Positions 55,777-64,000 of a DNA stretch of 64,000 nucleotides are shown here, in pieces. This stretch comes from an uncultured Roseburia sp. (GTDB taxonomy: Bacteria; Bacillota; Clostridia; Lachnospirales; Lachnospiraceae). Under the pieces are notes generated by a model. It was not told the DNA's origin, did not search any database, and worked only from the letters and a program-made list of their open reading frames with translations. Both the position numbers and the translations under genes were made by a program. The DNA lies in assembly GCA_945787015.1 (NCBI GenBank), contig CALZGM010000012.1, positions 1 through 64,000 on the forward strand. The letters are read 5' to 3'. Every line of letters starts with the position of its first letter. The first letter of the stretch is position 1.

Positions 55777-56280
55777 ATGGCAAAGCTAAACATTGTATTA
55801 TATGAGCCGGAAATCCCGGCAAACACCGGAAATATCGGAAGGACCTGCGTGGCAACAGATACCAGATTACATCTGATTGAGCCGCTGGGCTTCCGCCTGG
55901 ATGAAAAATCCATTAAGCGTGCAGGGATGGATTACTGGAAGGACCTTAATGTAACAACCTATGTGAACTGGGAAGACTTCTGTGAAAAGAATCCAAATGC
56001 AAAAATTTATATGGCAACGACGAAGGCAAAGCATGTGTACACGGAGGCTTCTTATGAACCGGACTGTTACATTATGTTTGGAAAGGAAAGCGCCGGCATT
56101 CCGGAAGAAATTTTAAAAGCCAATCCGGACACCTGTGTGCGGATTCCGATGATTGGAGAGACGCGTTCTTTAAACCTGTCCAATTCGGTTGCAATCATTT
56201 TGTACGAGGCGCTGCGTCAGAACAAGTTTGACCATATGAAGCTTGAAGGGGAGTTACACCGCCTTTCATGGGAGGACTAA
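55777..56280 (+). CDS. trmL: tRNA (cytidine(34)-2'-O)-methyltransferase
   Basis: A 167-residue SPOUT methyltransferase of normal TrmL length. The family blocks are LYEPEIPANTGNIGRTCVAT (tRNA/SAM side), MFGKESAGIPEEIL and RIPMIGETRSLNLSNSVAII (the trefoil knot that binds S-adenosylmethionine). It methylates the wobble nucleotide of leucine tRNAs. Its TAA overlaps the ATG of ecfA1 by one base. Confidence 0.93.
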   Translation: MAKLNIVLYEPEIPANTGNIGRTCVATDTRLHLIEPLGFRLDEKSIKRAGMDYWKDLNVTTYVNWEDFCEKNPNAKIYMATTKAKHVYTEASYEPDCYIMFGKESAGIPEEILKANPDTCVRIPMIGETRSLNLSNSVAIILYEALRQNKFDHMKLEGELHRLSWED

Positions 56281-57134
56281 TGAATATTATTAAAGCAAGA
56301 CAATTAGTGCATGAATATATCAGAAGAGATGAAGAGGGAAATGTGGAGTCGATTCAGACCGCATTAGATCATGTGGACCTGGATGTGAAGGAAGGCCAGT
56401 TTATTGCTGTGTTAGGACATAACGGCTCCGGAAAGTCTACCTTTGCCAAGCATGTGAATGCCCTGCTTGCTCCGACAGAGGGCACCTTGTGGGTAGATGG
56501 AAAAGACGTGTCGAAGGAAGAGAACATTTTAGATGTCCGTCAGACCGCAGGTATGGTATTTCAGAATCCGGATAATCAGATTATTGCCAGTGTGGTAGAG
56601 GAAGATGTGGGATTCGGCCCGGAAAATATCGGGGTACCGACAGAGGATATCTGGGTGCGTGTGGCAGACAGTTTGAAATCGGTTGGAATGTTAAAATACA
56701 GAAACCACTCTCCAAATAAGCTCTCCGGTGGGCAGAAACAGCGTGTAGCCATTGCGGGAGTCATGGCGATGGAACCGAAATGTATTGTTTTGGATGAGCC
56801 TACTGCGATGCTGGACCCAAACGGGCGAAAAGAAGTGTTACGTGCAGTAAAGGAATTGAATCAGAAAAAAGGAATCACTATCATTTTAATTACACACTAT
56901 ATGGAAGAAGTGGTGGATGCGGATTACGTATATGTCATGGACCATGGGGAAGTGGTAATGCGAGGGACACCAAGGGAGATTTTTTCACAGGTGGGAACCT
57001 TAAAGGAACACCATCTGGATGTGCCGCAGATGACGCTGTTGGCAGATTTGCTGCGTCAGTCAGGGTTAAATATTCCGCTTGGTGTGTTGACCAGAGAAGA
57101 ACTGGTGGATGCAGTGATGAAGATTGCAGAATAA
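56280..57134 (+). CDS. ecfA1: Energy-coupling factor ATPase EcfA1
   Basis: A 284-residue ABC ATPase; start ATG 56280 overlaps the trmL stop. Walker A GHNGSGKST, Q-loop VFQNPDNQI, signature LSGGQKQRVAIAGV, Walker B IVLDEPTAML and the H-loop ITH are complete. It powers vitamin uptake with EcfA2, EcfT and exchangeable substrate-binding S components. Confidence 0.95.
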   Translation: MNIIKARQLVHEYIRRDEEGNVESIQTALDHVDLDVKEGQFIAVLGHNGSGKSTFAKHVNALLAPTEGTLWVDGKDVSKEENILDVRQTAGMVFQNPDNQIIASVVEEDVGFGPENIGVPTEDIWVRVADSLKSVGMLKYRNHSPNKLSGGQKQRVAIAGVMAMEPKCIVLDEPTAMLDPNGRKEVLRAVKELNQKKGITIILITHYMEEVVDADYVYVMDHGEVVMRGTPREIFSQVGTLKEHHLDVPQMTLLADLLRQSGLNIPLGVLTREELVDAVMKIAE

Positions 57135-57149
57135 CAAAGGAATTAAAAC

Positions 57150-58007
57150 ATGTCAATTATAGTAGATAAAGTAAACTACGTTTACAGTGAAGGAACTGCA
57201 TATGAGATAAAGGCGTTACAGGACATCAATTTGGAAATCAAAGATGGAGAATTTATAGGCATTATCGGACATACCGGTTCCGGAAAGTCTACTTTGATTC
57301 AGCATCTGAACGGCTTAATCAAGGCTACAAGCGGGGCGATTTATTTCCACGGACAGGATATCTATGACAAGGACTTTGATTTAAGAGAATTGAGAAACCG
57401 TGTAGGTCTGGTATTCCAATATCCGGAACATCAGCTTTTTGAGACAACCATTTTTGATGATGTGTGTTTTGGACCGATGAATCAGGGCTTGACCAAAGAA
57501 GAAGCGGGCTTGCGTGCTTTTGAGGCATTAAGAAGCGTGGGAATCCCGGAGGAGCTTTTTTATCAGTCCCCATTTGACTTATCAGGCGGCCAAAAACGCC
57601 GCGTAGCAATTGCGGGCGTACTTGCCATGAAACCGGAGGTTTTAATTTTAGACGAGCCGACAGCGGGCTTAGATCCGGGCGGACGGGATGAAATTTTGGA
57701 TTTAATTACAAGAATGCATAGAGAACGGGGCATGACCGTTATTTTAGTTTCCCACAGTATGGAGGATGTCGCAAAATACGTAGATCGCATCATCGTTATG
57801 AACCAGGGAAGAGTCATGTTTGATGATGTGCCAAAGGAAGTGTTTAAACACTACAAAGAACTGGAAACAATCGGTCTGGCAGCACCGCAGGTGACTTACC
57901 TGATGCACGAATTAAGAGAAAAAGGCCTTCCGGTAAGCACGGATGTTACAACAGTTGCCGAGGCAAGAGCAGAACTTTTACGGGTACTGCTTGGAGAACG
58001 CCGGTAA
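57150..58007 (+). CDS. ecfA2: Energy-coupling factor ATPase EcfA2
   Basis: A 285-residue ABC ATPase with Walker A GHTGSGKST, Q-loop VFQYPEHQLF, signature LSGGQKRRVAIAGV, Walker B LILDEPTAGLD and H-loop SHSMED. It forms the heterodimer with EcfA1. It follows after 15 bases and precedes ecfT by 15 bases, so all three are co-transcribed. Confidence 0.95.
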   Translation: MSIIVDKVNYVYSEGTAYEIKALQDINLEIKDGEFIGIIGHTGSGKSTLIQHLNGLIKATSGAIYFHGQDIYDKDFDLRELRNRVGLVFQYPEHQLFETTIFDDVCFGPMNQGLTKEEAGLRAFEALRSVGIPEELFYQSPFDLSGGQKRRVAIAGVLAMKPEVLILDEPTAGLDPGGRDEILDLITRMHRERGMTVILVSHSMEDVAKYVDRIIVMNQGRVMFDDVPKEVFKHYKELETIGLAAPQVTYLMHELREKGLPVSTDVTTVAEARAELLRVLLGERR

Positions 58008-58022
58008 AAGAAAGGGAAGGAT

Positions 58023-58820
58023 ATGTTAAGAGATATTACAATCGGACAGTATTATCCTGCGGATTCCATCATTCATCGTCTGGATCCACGGGTAAAACTG
58101 TTTGCTACATTAATCTATGTGATTTCCCTTTTCCTAGCAAAGGGAGTTTTCGGATTTGGAATTTCTGTTTTGTTTTTGGCGATGATAATCTGGCTGTCGA
58201 AGGTGCCGTTTAAGTTCATGGTGAAGGGCTTAAAGGCGATTATGATTTTAATGATTATTACGGCTGCATTTAATGCGTTATTGACGCCGGGTGAAGTACT
58301 GGTATCTTTCTGGATTTTTAAGATAACAAAAGAGGGACTTAAAAATGCGGTTATGATGACGGCAAGGCTCATCTTTTTAATTTTAGGTACTTCTATCATG
58401 ACGTTAACAACGACACCGAATCAGTTGACAGACGGACTGGAAAAGGCCCTGCGTCCGCTTAATAAAATAAAAATACCGGTACATGCGATTGCAATGATGA
58501 TGTCAATTGCATTACGCTTTATCCCAATTCTGGTAGAAGAAACGGATAAAATTATGAAGGCGCAGATGGCCAGAGGCGCAGACTTTGAGAGCGGAAATCT
58601 ATTAAAGCGTGTCAAAAATATGATTCCGCTGCTGGTGCCGCTATTCGTTTCGGCTTTTCGCCGGGCAGACGATCTGGCAATGGCGATGGAGGCCAGATGC
58701 TATCATGGCGGAGAAGGGCGTACCAAAATGAAACCGCTGACTTATGCAAGGCGGGATTATCTTGCATATATTTTAGTGATTGCCTACTTGGGTGTTACAC
58801 TATTGTTACGATGGGTATGA
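58023..58820 (+). CDS. ecfT: Energy-coupling factor transmembrane protein EcfT
   Basis: A 265-residue membrane protein with about five to six hydrophobic segments and the two Ala-Arg-Gly type coupling helices (AQMARGADFESG and AMEARCYHGGEGRT) that contact the two ATPases. It completes the ECF module. Terminator hairpins follow. Confidence 0.95.
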   Translation: MLRDITIGQYYPADSIIHRLDPRVKLFATLIYVISLFLAKGVFGFGISVLFLAMIIWLSKVPFKFMVKGLKAIMILMIITAAFNALLTPGEVLVSFWIFKITKEGLKNAVMMTARLIFLILGTSIMTLTTTPNQLTDGLEKALRPLNKIKIPVHAIAMMMSIALRFIPILVEETDKIMKAQMARGADFESGNLLKRVKNMIPLLVPLFVSAFRRADDLAMAMEARCYHGGEGRTKMKPLTYARRDYLAYILVIAYLGVTLLLRWV

Positions 58821-58826
58821 TATAGT

Positions 58827-58901
58827 AATAGAAAGTACGCTCTGCGAACTTTCTATTATCATGAATTAGAGAAAATAGTACTTGATTCAAGTACTATTTT
58901 T
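58827..58901 (+). terminator. Two tandem terminator-like hairpins after ecfT
   Basis: The first stem is AATAGAAAGT/ACTTTCTATT (58827-58857). The second is a near-perfect AAAATAGTACTTGA/TCAAGTACTATTTTT (58872-58901) with a run of T. They separate the ecf genes from truA, so truA may need its own promoter. Confidence 0.75.
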
Positions 58902-58919
58902 GCTTTAGGAGAGAAGAAA

Positions 58920-59663
58920 GTGAAAAGAGTAAAGCTTGTGGTAGCTTATGACGGCACAAATTATTGCGGTTGGCAGATTCAGCCAAACGGTATAACGATT
59001 GAATCGGTTTTGAATGAGCACTTGTCTGCTTTGCTGAAGGAAGACATTGTGGTAACCGGTGCGAGCCGCACTGACTCCGGTGTGCATTCCCTTGGAAATG
59101 TAGCCATTTTTGATACAAATACCAGAATGCCGGCTGAGAAAATTTCTTTTGCGCTCAACCAGAAACTGCCGGAGGATATTGTGGTGCAGGATTCCTGCGA
59201 AGTGTCGCCTGACTGGCATCCGCGTTACCAAAAGGGTAGAAAGACTTATGAATACCGCATTTTAAATAGGACCTTTCGTGACCCAACAAGAAGGTTGGAT
59301 ACCTATTTTTATCATTATCCTTTGGATGTGGAGGCGATGCAGCAGGCAGCGTCCTGTTTAGTAGGAGAGCATGACTTTAAGAGCTTTTGCGCAGTGGGAG
59401 CGCAGGTAAAGACGACAATTCGCACACTTTATTGTTGTAAAGTAGAAAAAGAAAATGATATAATAACAATAAGGGTAACCGGAAACGGCTTTTTATATAA
59501 TATGGTGCGGATTATTGCAGGAACTTTAATTAAGGTTGGAAACGGAACTATCAGATCGGAAGAAATTCCTGCTATTTTGGCAGCATGTGACCGGAATGCG
59601 GCAGGACCGACGGCTCCGGCACATGGATTGACGATGGTGGGCATAGAATATGAAGACGAGTAA
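58920..59663 (+). CDS. truA: tRNA pseudouridine synthase A
   Basis: A 247-residue enzyme from a GTG start with AGGAGAG close upstream. The catalytic aspartate is D52 in GASRTDSGVHS. KRVKLVVAYDGTNYCGWQ and FLYNMVRIIAGTLIKVG are the other signature blocks. It isomerises uridines 38-40 of tRNA anticodon stems. The 3' end overlaps the LytTR gene by 14 bases. Confidence 0.95.
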   Translation: MKRVKLVVAYDGTNYCGWQIQPNGITIESVLNEHLSALLKEDIVVTGASRTDSGVHSLGNVAIFDTNTRMPAEKISFALNQKLPEDIVVQDSCEVSPDWHPRYQKGRKTYEYRILNRTFRDPTRRLDTYFYHYPLDVEAMQQAASCLVGEHDFKSFCAVGAQVKTTIRTLYCCKVEKENDIITIRVTGNGFLYNMVRIIAGTLIKVGNGTIRSEEIPAILAACDRNAAGPTAPAHGLTMVGIEYEDE

Positions 59664-60456
59664 AATAACAATATTTTCAAACAAAAAAAGGATTGTACTT
59701 GATGTCAGTACGATACTTTATGTCCTTATGATGGGGAACAACGCTGAGATACATACTTCCGACGGTAATATATATGAATCTAGAACGACACTTAGTGAAC
59801 TTTCAAAAATACTTGGAGAGGGATTTATAAAGATTCATCGTGGAGGCCTTGTTTCTGTAATGGCGATACATGATATTACTGACAAGATTAACTTAATCAA
59901 TGGCGAATCCTTAATCTATACGCAGCGGAAGAAAAAGGAGATTATGGAACAGTTCCATGAAAAGCAAAAAAGTATTATTCTAAGCTTCGCCGGGAAGAAC
60001 ATCCCTATGACAGAAGAGGAATACTTGAATCATTATAGAAGTTTTGATGATATGCCGTTTGCGTTTGCAGATATAGAAATGATATTTGATGAGGAAAGAC
60101 ATGCAGTAGACTGGATTTTTCGATATGGAAATGAAGCGCTGGCAGAGCTTGAAAAGATACCGCTTGAACGGTTGCTTGGTAGTTCCTTTGGTAGTTTGTT
60201 TTCTAACATGGATTCAAAATGGCTCAGAAGCTATGAGCGAGCTACGCTTTATGGTGAAAAGCTGGAAATCATCGATTACAGCCCGGAGATAGACACCTAT
60301 TTGAAGGTGATATGTTTTCCGACATTTAAAGGCCACTGCGGGTGTATTCTATTCGAAATTTCGGAGATCAAATTCACCAAAAACAGCAGCGATACCGAAA
60401 CGGCGTTAATGTATTATTTGGGAGGATTACCGAGAAAGGATGACGGTGAGAGATAA
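59650..60456 (+). CDS. LytTR-domain regulator with PAS-like C-terminus
   Basis: A 268-residue protein. The first 100 residues match a LytTR DNA-binding domain (ITIFSNKKRIVLDVSTILYV; FIKIHRGGLVSVMAIHDI). The remainder looks like a PAS-type sensor (ADIEMIFDEERHAVDWIFRY; GSLFSNMDS). There is no receiver domain, so it may respond directly to a ligand rather than to a kinase. It overlaps truA by 14 bases, which suggests read-through expression. Confidence 0.75.
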   Translation: MKTSKITIFSNKKRIVLDVSTILYVLMMGNNAEIHTSDGNIYESRTTLSELSKILGEGFIKIHRGGLVSVMAIHDITDKINLINGESLIYTQRKKKEIMEQFHEKQKSIILSFAGKNIPMTEEEYLNHYRSFDDMPFAFADIEMIFDEERHAVDWIFRYGNEALAELEKIPLERLLGSSFGSLFSNMDSKWLRSYERATLYGEKLEIIDYSPEIDTYLKVICFPTFKGHCGCILFEISEIKFTKNSSDTETALMYYLGGLPRKDDGER

Positions 60457-60475
60457 TTTCATAATAGGAATGAAT

Positions 60476-60503
60476 AAAAAGCTTGGCGATATGCCGGCTT
60501 TTT
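60476..60503 (+). terminator. Intrinsic terminator
   Basis: AAAAAGC, inner GGC/GCC stem, GCTTTTT, just after the LytTR gene. The rest of 60504-60720 is AT-rich and holds a probable promoter region for the next operon but no clear boxes that I can name. Confidence 0.75.
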
Positions 60504-60720
60504 GTCGTTTTATCACATTTCCATGTCGTTTCATCACAGGCTCATTGAACAGGGAAAAGCAGAGTGCTAAACTTGTTGCAAAATGCAGCGGAATGCGAGC
60601 AAATAGTACTATATAAAGTAATCGAGTGAAATGTTATAATATTATGAGATAGTTCATATTATTACGGGATAACGAATGAAAAATGGAAAAGAATATTAAG
60701 CGAGAAAGGAAAGATTTTTT

Positions 60721-61098
60721 ATGAGCATATTGGTAAATATTGCTACGATTATCGTTGGTATTGGATTAATTCTTTATGTGATTGGACTTATTGTTAAAAA
60801 GAAAATGTCTGAATCACAATCGGTTTTGTGGATTGGGATAGGAATTGTAGCGGTAATTCTTGGAATTTTCCCGACTTTGATACCATGGATTGCAGACATG
60901 CTTGGAATATGGTATGCGCCGTCTGTATTGTTGTTAGTTGCTACAATTGGGTTACTGTTGATCTTGTTTCGAAATACAATTGTTGCGTCAGAGCATGCAG
61001 ATGAAATACACGAGCTCACAATACAGATTGCATTACTTAAAGATGAAAATGAGGCGTTAAAATCAAAATTAGAAGAAATGGAGCGTGATTGTTATTAA
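60721..61098 (+). CDS. DUF2304-like small membrane protein
   Basis: A 125-residue protein with three hydrophobic helices (about 5-25, 37-58 and 66-84) and a C-terminal coiled coil (IHELTIQIALLKDENEALKS), the usual DUF2304 layout. These proteins are often found next to polysaccharide synthesis genes, which agrees with the Pel-type genes that follow. The next gene overlaps by 14 bases. Its molecular role is unknown. Confidence 0.75.
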   Translation: MSILVNIATIIVGIGLILYVIGLIVKKKMSESQSVLWIGIGIVAVILGIFPTLIPWIADMLGIWYAPSVLLLVATIGLLLILFRNTIVASEHADEIHELTIQIALLKDENEALKSKLEEMERDCY

Positions 61099-63283
61099 AG
61101 TTTTGGTATGTGGTTCCTACAAGGGAGCTTTTCAGGTAAAGCTATGTCAGAGATTAAAAAAGGAAAAACACGAAGTGTTTGTACTTTCCAATGACTCAGT
61201 AGAAGTAAAAAAATTATCTTCCGTTTTTCAGGAATATCGTTTCCCCTATGAGAGTGAGAGCGTAATGAATGTTATGACCAGTGTGTCACCGGATGCAGTC
61301 ATATTTTGTGGTGCATTGGATGCCTCTTTTGATTGGCGGAAGGGTGTTTCAAAATCTGTAGAATATGTGGCTGGAATTATGAATGTTATGACATGTGCAG
61401 CAGCAGTAAATACAGAGAAGTTTTTATACCTGTCTTCCTTAGGTGTATTCTCGGGAAATACAGAAAAAAGTTTGACAGAAGCTGTGGCCCCGGTTCCTGC
61501 AACACAGCAGGAAAAAGCCATTCTGCAGGGAGAGAAAATCTGTTTATCATCCTCTGCAGATAAAACAAATACAAAAATATCTGTTGTTCGTATGCCGCAG
61601 GTATATGGCATTTCTGAAAAAAGAACAGAAAACTGTGTTTGCAATGAAATCGCTGATGCTATTTGTGATGGCAAAAAAATGGAACTGAATCAGAGTGAGG
61701 TGTGTCATCTGATGTATTTAGATGATGCAGTGGACGCAGTTTATAAGGTGATTACTGCAAAGCAGGATGAAGCGCAGAAGGTATATCATATTGTACCGCA
61801 GACAGCGGTTAGACAGGAAGCGATTTCAGATTACTTTGAAAACCTGAAGAAAGAAGAAAAGACGCTTTCTTTAGAGGGCAAAGAAGAAAAAGTAAGATTT
61901 GCTTCTGCCACACAAAAGGAACTGGGATTCTCAGAAAAGTATACATTAGAAGAAGGATTAGCAGCTTTTTTTAAACAATATGCGCAACTGCCAAAAGAAA
62001 AAGCAGAGACAAGTAAGAAGAAACAGGTGAAAGAACAGAGAAAATTGTTCCGTCCTATTTTTGAAACGATTCTTGCTTTTATCTTTGTACAGTTATTTAT
62101 TACATTTACCGGTGATGCGGCTTTTCACAACGTGATAGATGTTTACCTGATTTATGTACTTGTGGTTGCGGTTGTACTTGGAGCAGTACCATCAACACTT
62201 GCTGTTATATTAAGTATCATTGGCAAATATTATATGCTGTTTTTGACGAATCATACCGTTTCGGTATTTACTGATTATACAAATTATCTTTGGATTTTAC
62301 AGATTTTCTCGCTTGCCGTTTTAACAGGCTACTTAAAGGATTGGTATGCAAGGTCAGTCGGCGAAATGAAGCGGGAAAATGACTATCTGAAAAAGGAAAT
62401 TGATTCCTTAAAATCAATCAATGATAGTAATGTGGAAGTAAAAGACGTGTTTGAAAAACGTCTGGTTAATTATAAGGACAGCTATGCCAAGGTATATGAT
62501 ATTATTTCGCAGCTAGATGATTTAGAGTCTAAATCAATTTTGTTTAAGGCGGCAAGAGTCGTTGCCGATGTTATGGAGAGTAAGGACGTTGCTGTTTATA
62601 CATATGAAGCAAAGAGCGGATTCTGCCGCTTAATGGCGTCTACTTCAGAACTTGCAAGGGAAAAGGGAAAATCTTTCCGGTTAAGTGATTATGCGGAGGT
62701 TATGGAAAAATTAAACAATAAGCAAATCTATATGAACCGTAACTTTGAAGAAAACATGCCTATGTTTGCAGCAGGTACTTACAATGGTGACACACTTGAA
62801 GTGGTAATTATGGTTTGGAGCATGGAACTTGTGAATGTAAGTCTTCACCAAAGCAACCTGCTTACAATGTTGACAAAGCTGATGGAACGTTCAACCACGA
62901 GAGCATTAAGATATATGGAATCAGTCAAGAATTCTACTTACATAGCAGGTACAAACGTTATGGAATCAAAGGCGTTCTGCAGTATGCTGGATATCTACTG
63001 TGCAGGTGAGGCAGAAGGTGTGTTAGAGTATACATTGTTAGAGGTTACAGCGCATGAAGGAGAAAATGAAGCTTTATATGACGGCTTAAGCCATATGACG
63101 CGTGGTACAGATTACCTTGGTGTAGATGCTGATGGAAAGGTTTATATTCTTCTTACAAATTCGAATGAAAAGGATTCCGCATGGGTTATCAAACGGTGTG
63201 AAGAACGTGGCATAAAGACCAAGATTATTAAGAAAAACAAGGGAAAGACAGCGGAGGAAGTGTTCTCCGACTGCAGATTTTAG
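61085..63283 (+). CDS. pelD: SDR-PelD fusion: putative c-di-GMP receptor of a Pel-type operon
   Basis: A 732-residue protein from a GTG start. Residues 1-290 look like a short-chain dehydrogenase/epimerase (VLVCGSYKGAF; LYLSSLGVFSG; VVRMPQVYGI). Residues 325-415 hold four membrane helices. A coiled coil (about 425-455), a GAF-like domain (470-600) and a degenerate GGDEF domain (about 635-732) follow. The GGDEF part has no catalytic signature but keeps an RxxD motif (R673-D676), as in the c-di-GMP-binding site of PelD. Gram-positive PelD proteins fused to SDR domains are known. It would switch on export of a Pel-like polysaccharide. The epimerase-like part lacks the classic GxxGxxG, so its activity is uncertain. 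Confidence 0.75.
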   Translation: MIVIKVLVCGSYKGAFQVKLCQRLKKEKHEVFVLSNDSVEVKKLSSVFQEYRFPYESESVMNVMTSVSPDAVIFCGALDASFDWRKGVSKSVEYVAGIMNVMTCAAAVNTEKFLYLSSLGVFSGNTEKSLTEAVAPVPATQQEKAILQGEKICLSSSADKTNTKISVVRMPQVYGISEKRTENCVCNEIADAICDGKKMELNQSEVCHLMYLDDAVDAVYKVITAKQDEAQKVYHIVPQTAVRQEAISDYFENLKKEEKTLSLEGKEEKVRFASATQKELGFSEKYTLEEGLAAFFKQYAQLPKEKAETSKKKQVKEQRKLFRPIFETILAFIFVQLFITFTGDAAFHNVIDVYLIYVLVVAVVLGAVPSTLAVILSIIGKYYMLFLTNHTVSVFTDYTNYLWILQIFSLAVLTGYLKDWYARSVGEMKRENDYLKKEIDSLKSINDSNVEVKDVFEKRLVNYKDSYAKVYDIISQLDDLESKSILFKAARVVADVMESKDVAVYTYEAKSGFCRLMASTSELAREKGKSFRLSDYAEVMEKLNNKQIYMNRNFEENMPMFAAGTYNGDTLEVVIMVWSMELVNVSLHQSNLLTMLTKLMERSTTRALRYMESVKNSTYIAGTNVMESKAFCSMLDIYCAGEAEGVLEYTLLEVTAHEGENEALYDGLSHMTRGTDYLGVDADGKVYILLTNSNEKDSAWVIKRCEERGIKTKIIKKNKGKTAEEVFSDCRF

Positions 63284-63313
63284 AAGGGCAGATACTGGGA
63301 AGGAACGTATTGT

Positions 63314-64000
63314 ATGACAAAATATCAGATATTGCTTGCAGCAGTGGTGATTAATACGCTGGTGGCGCTTGGCTATATGATTGTTATGGGAAAGAAGAAA
63401 CAACTGGAAAAGGGAATCCTTATTGGTGGCATTATGCTCATCGTGCCGGTTGGCGGGCCCCTTTTGGTATTCTTTTCCTATTTGATTTTTTTAGCGCTAA
63501 AACATACAAAGGCAGCGTATATAAATCCGGAAGAATTAAGTTTTAGCAAGGAAAAAATCAGAATTATTGAAGGGGATAGCCTGCAAAGAGGTATCAACAA
63601 GGTCCCGATTGAAGAAGCCCTTCTTGAGTCAGACAGTGAAAGTACCAGAAGAGTATTGCTGGATGTGCTTAAAGCAGATTTTGAGAGTTCTATTCCGATT
63701 TTAATGGAGGCAATCGAAAGCGATGACAGCGAGGTGTCTCATTATGCTTCAGCTGCAATATCGGATGTTTTATCAAAGTTTAAAAAACATCAGAAGGAAA
63801 TTGATGAACAATACCGTAAACACATGGACGATGAAGAACTGCTGACGGCATATCGGAAATATGTATATAAATATTTGTCATATCATATTTTCCCGGAGAC
63901 AGAAGAAACACATTATCTGGAATTGTGTAGTGAACTGATGGAAAATACATATGAACATTTCCCTAAAATGGAAGCAGAGGATTACGAGAACTGGATAGAA
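63314..64000 (+). CDS. PelE-like membrane/TPR protein (partial, runs off the window)
   Basis: The frame is open from ATG 63314 (GGAAGGA nine bases upstream) to the last base, 229 codons with no stop. Two N-terminal membrane helices (ILLAAVVINTLVALGYMIVM and GILIGGIMLIVPVGGPLLVF) precede a helical, TPR-like region. This is the layout of PelE, which sits next to PelD in the Pel synthase complex. Position directly after the PelD-like gene supports this. The remaining pel genes (pelA, pelF, pelG) should lie beyond the window. Confidence 0.65.
   Translation, partial: MTKYQILLAAVVINTLVALGYMIVMGKKKQLEKGILIGGIMLIVPVGGPLLVFFSYLIFLALKHTKAAYINPEELSFSKEKIRIIEGDSLQRGINKVPIEEALLESDSESTRRVLLDVLKADFESSIPILMEAIESDDSEVSHYASAAISDVLSKFKKHQKEIDEQYRKHMDDEELLTAYRKYVYKYLSYHIFPETEETHYLELCSELMENTYEHFPKMEAEDYENWIE

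Overview
The window looks like a chromosome segment of an anaerobic, low-GC Firmicute, most likely Lachnospiraceae (Clostridia). The reasons are AT-rich coding, strong AGGAGG-type ribosome binding sites, rubrerythrin, hybrid-cluster protein, a class B sortase, VanW, a Gram-positive Pel gene pair and serine-recombinase mobile elements. No tRNA, rRNA or CRISPR array was seen.

Left part (1-29.8 kb): a mosaic accessory, defence-type island. (i) 1-4.3 kb: a BlaI/MecI-like repressor, a STAND-like ATPase with a helical-repeat tail, and a convergent D-Ala-D-Ala-ligase-like ATP-grasp enzyme. Each of the three has the same dyad, (G/A)GATAA-N7-TTATCC, in front of it, so they look like one regulon. (ii) 4.6-10.7 kb: a tight five-gene operon with a metallophosphoesterase, a helical protein, two P-loop GTPases sharing a D-[IL]-SGE-x-F motif, and a GAP1-like protein. 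It matches the predicted GTPase-associated (double-GTPase/GAP1) conflict systems. (iii) 10.9-16.2 kb: a tyrosine recombinase, a sigma-like factor, and a two-gene nucleoside-phosphorylase plus STAND NTPase module. (iv) 16.4-22.1 kb: a small integrated unit with three large serine recombinases, the middle one lacking its catalytic domain, behind a GC-richer non-coding leader. (v) 22.2-29.7 kb: a RES-domain protein, several unknown small proteins and a KAP/STAND-like ATPase. Three genes here are broken by frameshifts or a stop. A 28-codon fragment at 29.74-29.83 kb resembles the C-terminus of a 23S rRNA (uracil-5-)-methyltransferase (RumA/RlmD) and may mark the island's right junction.

Right part (29.9-64 kb): chromosome-type genes. 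These are a hybrid histidine kinase, rubrerythrin, hcp, a membrane LuxR regulator, a Cys-rich lipoprotein, a c-di-GMP phosphodiesterase, a sorted surface protein with its class B sortase, a MATE pump, a HAD phosphatase, a B12-binding radical SAM protein, endonuclease III, an exonuclease, VanW, a HypE-like protein, an Lrp regulator with an aminotransferase, trmL, ecfA1-ecfA2-ecfT, truA, a LytTR regulator, and the start of a Pel-type exopolysaccharide operon (SDR-PelD fusion and PelE-like). A palindromic MITE-like repeat recurs between genes at 32.4-37.6 kb.

The most interesting items are the shared operators and unusual partners at 1-4.3 kb, the five-gene GTPase/GAP1 operon with an adaptor-like tail on its phosphoesterase, the phosphorylase/NTPase pair, the decaying RES/ATPase cluster, and the SDR-PelD fusion with an RxxD motif. 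All functions are inferred from reading the sequence; no database search was run.
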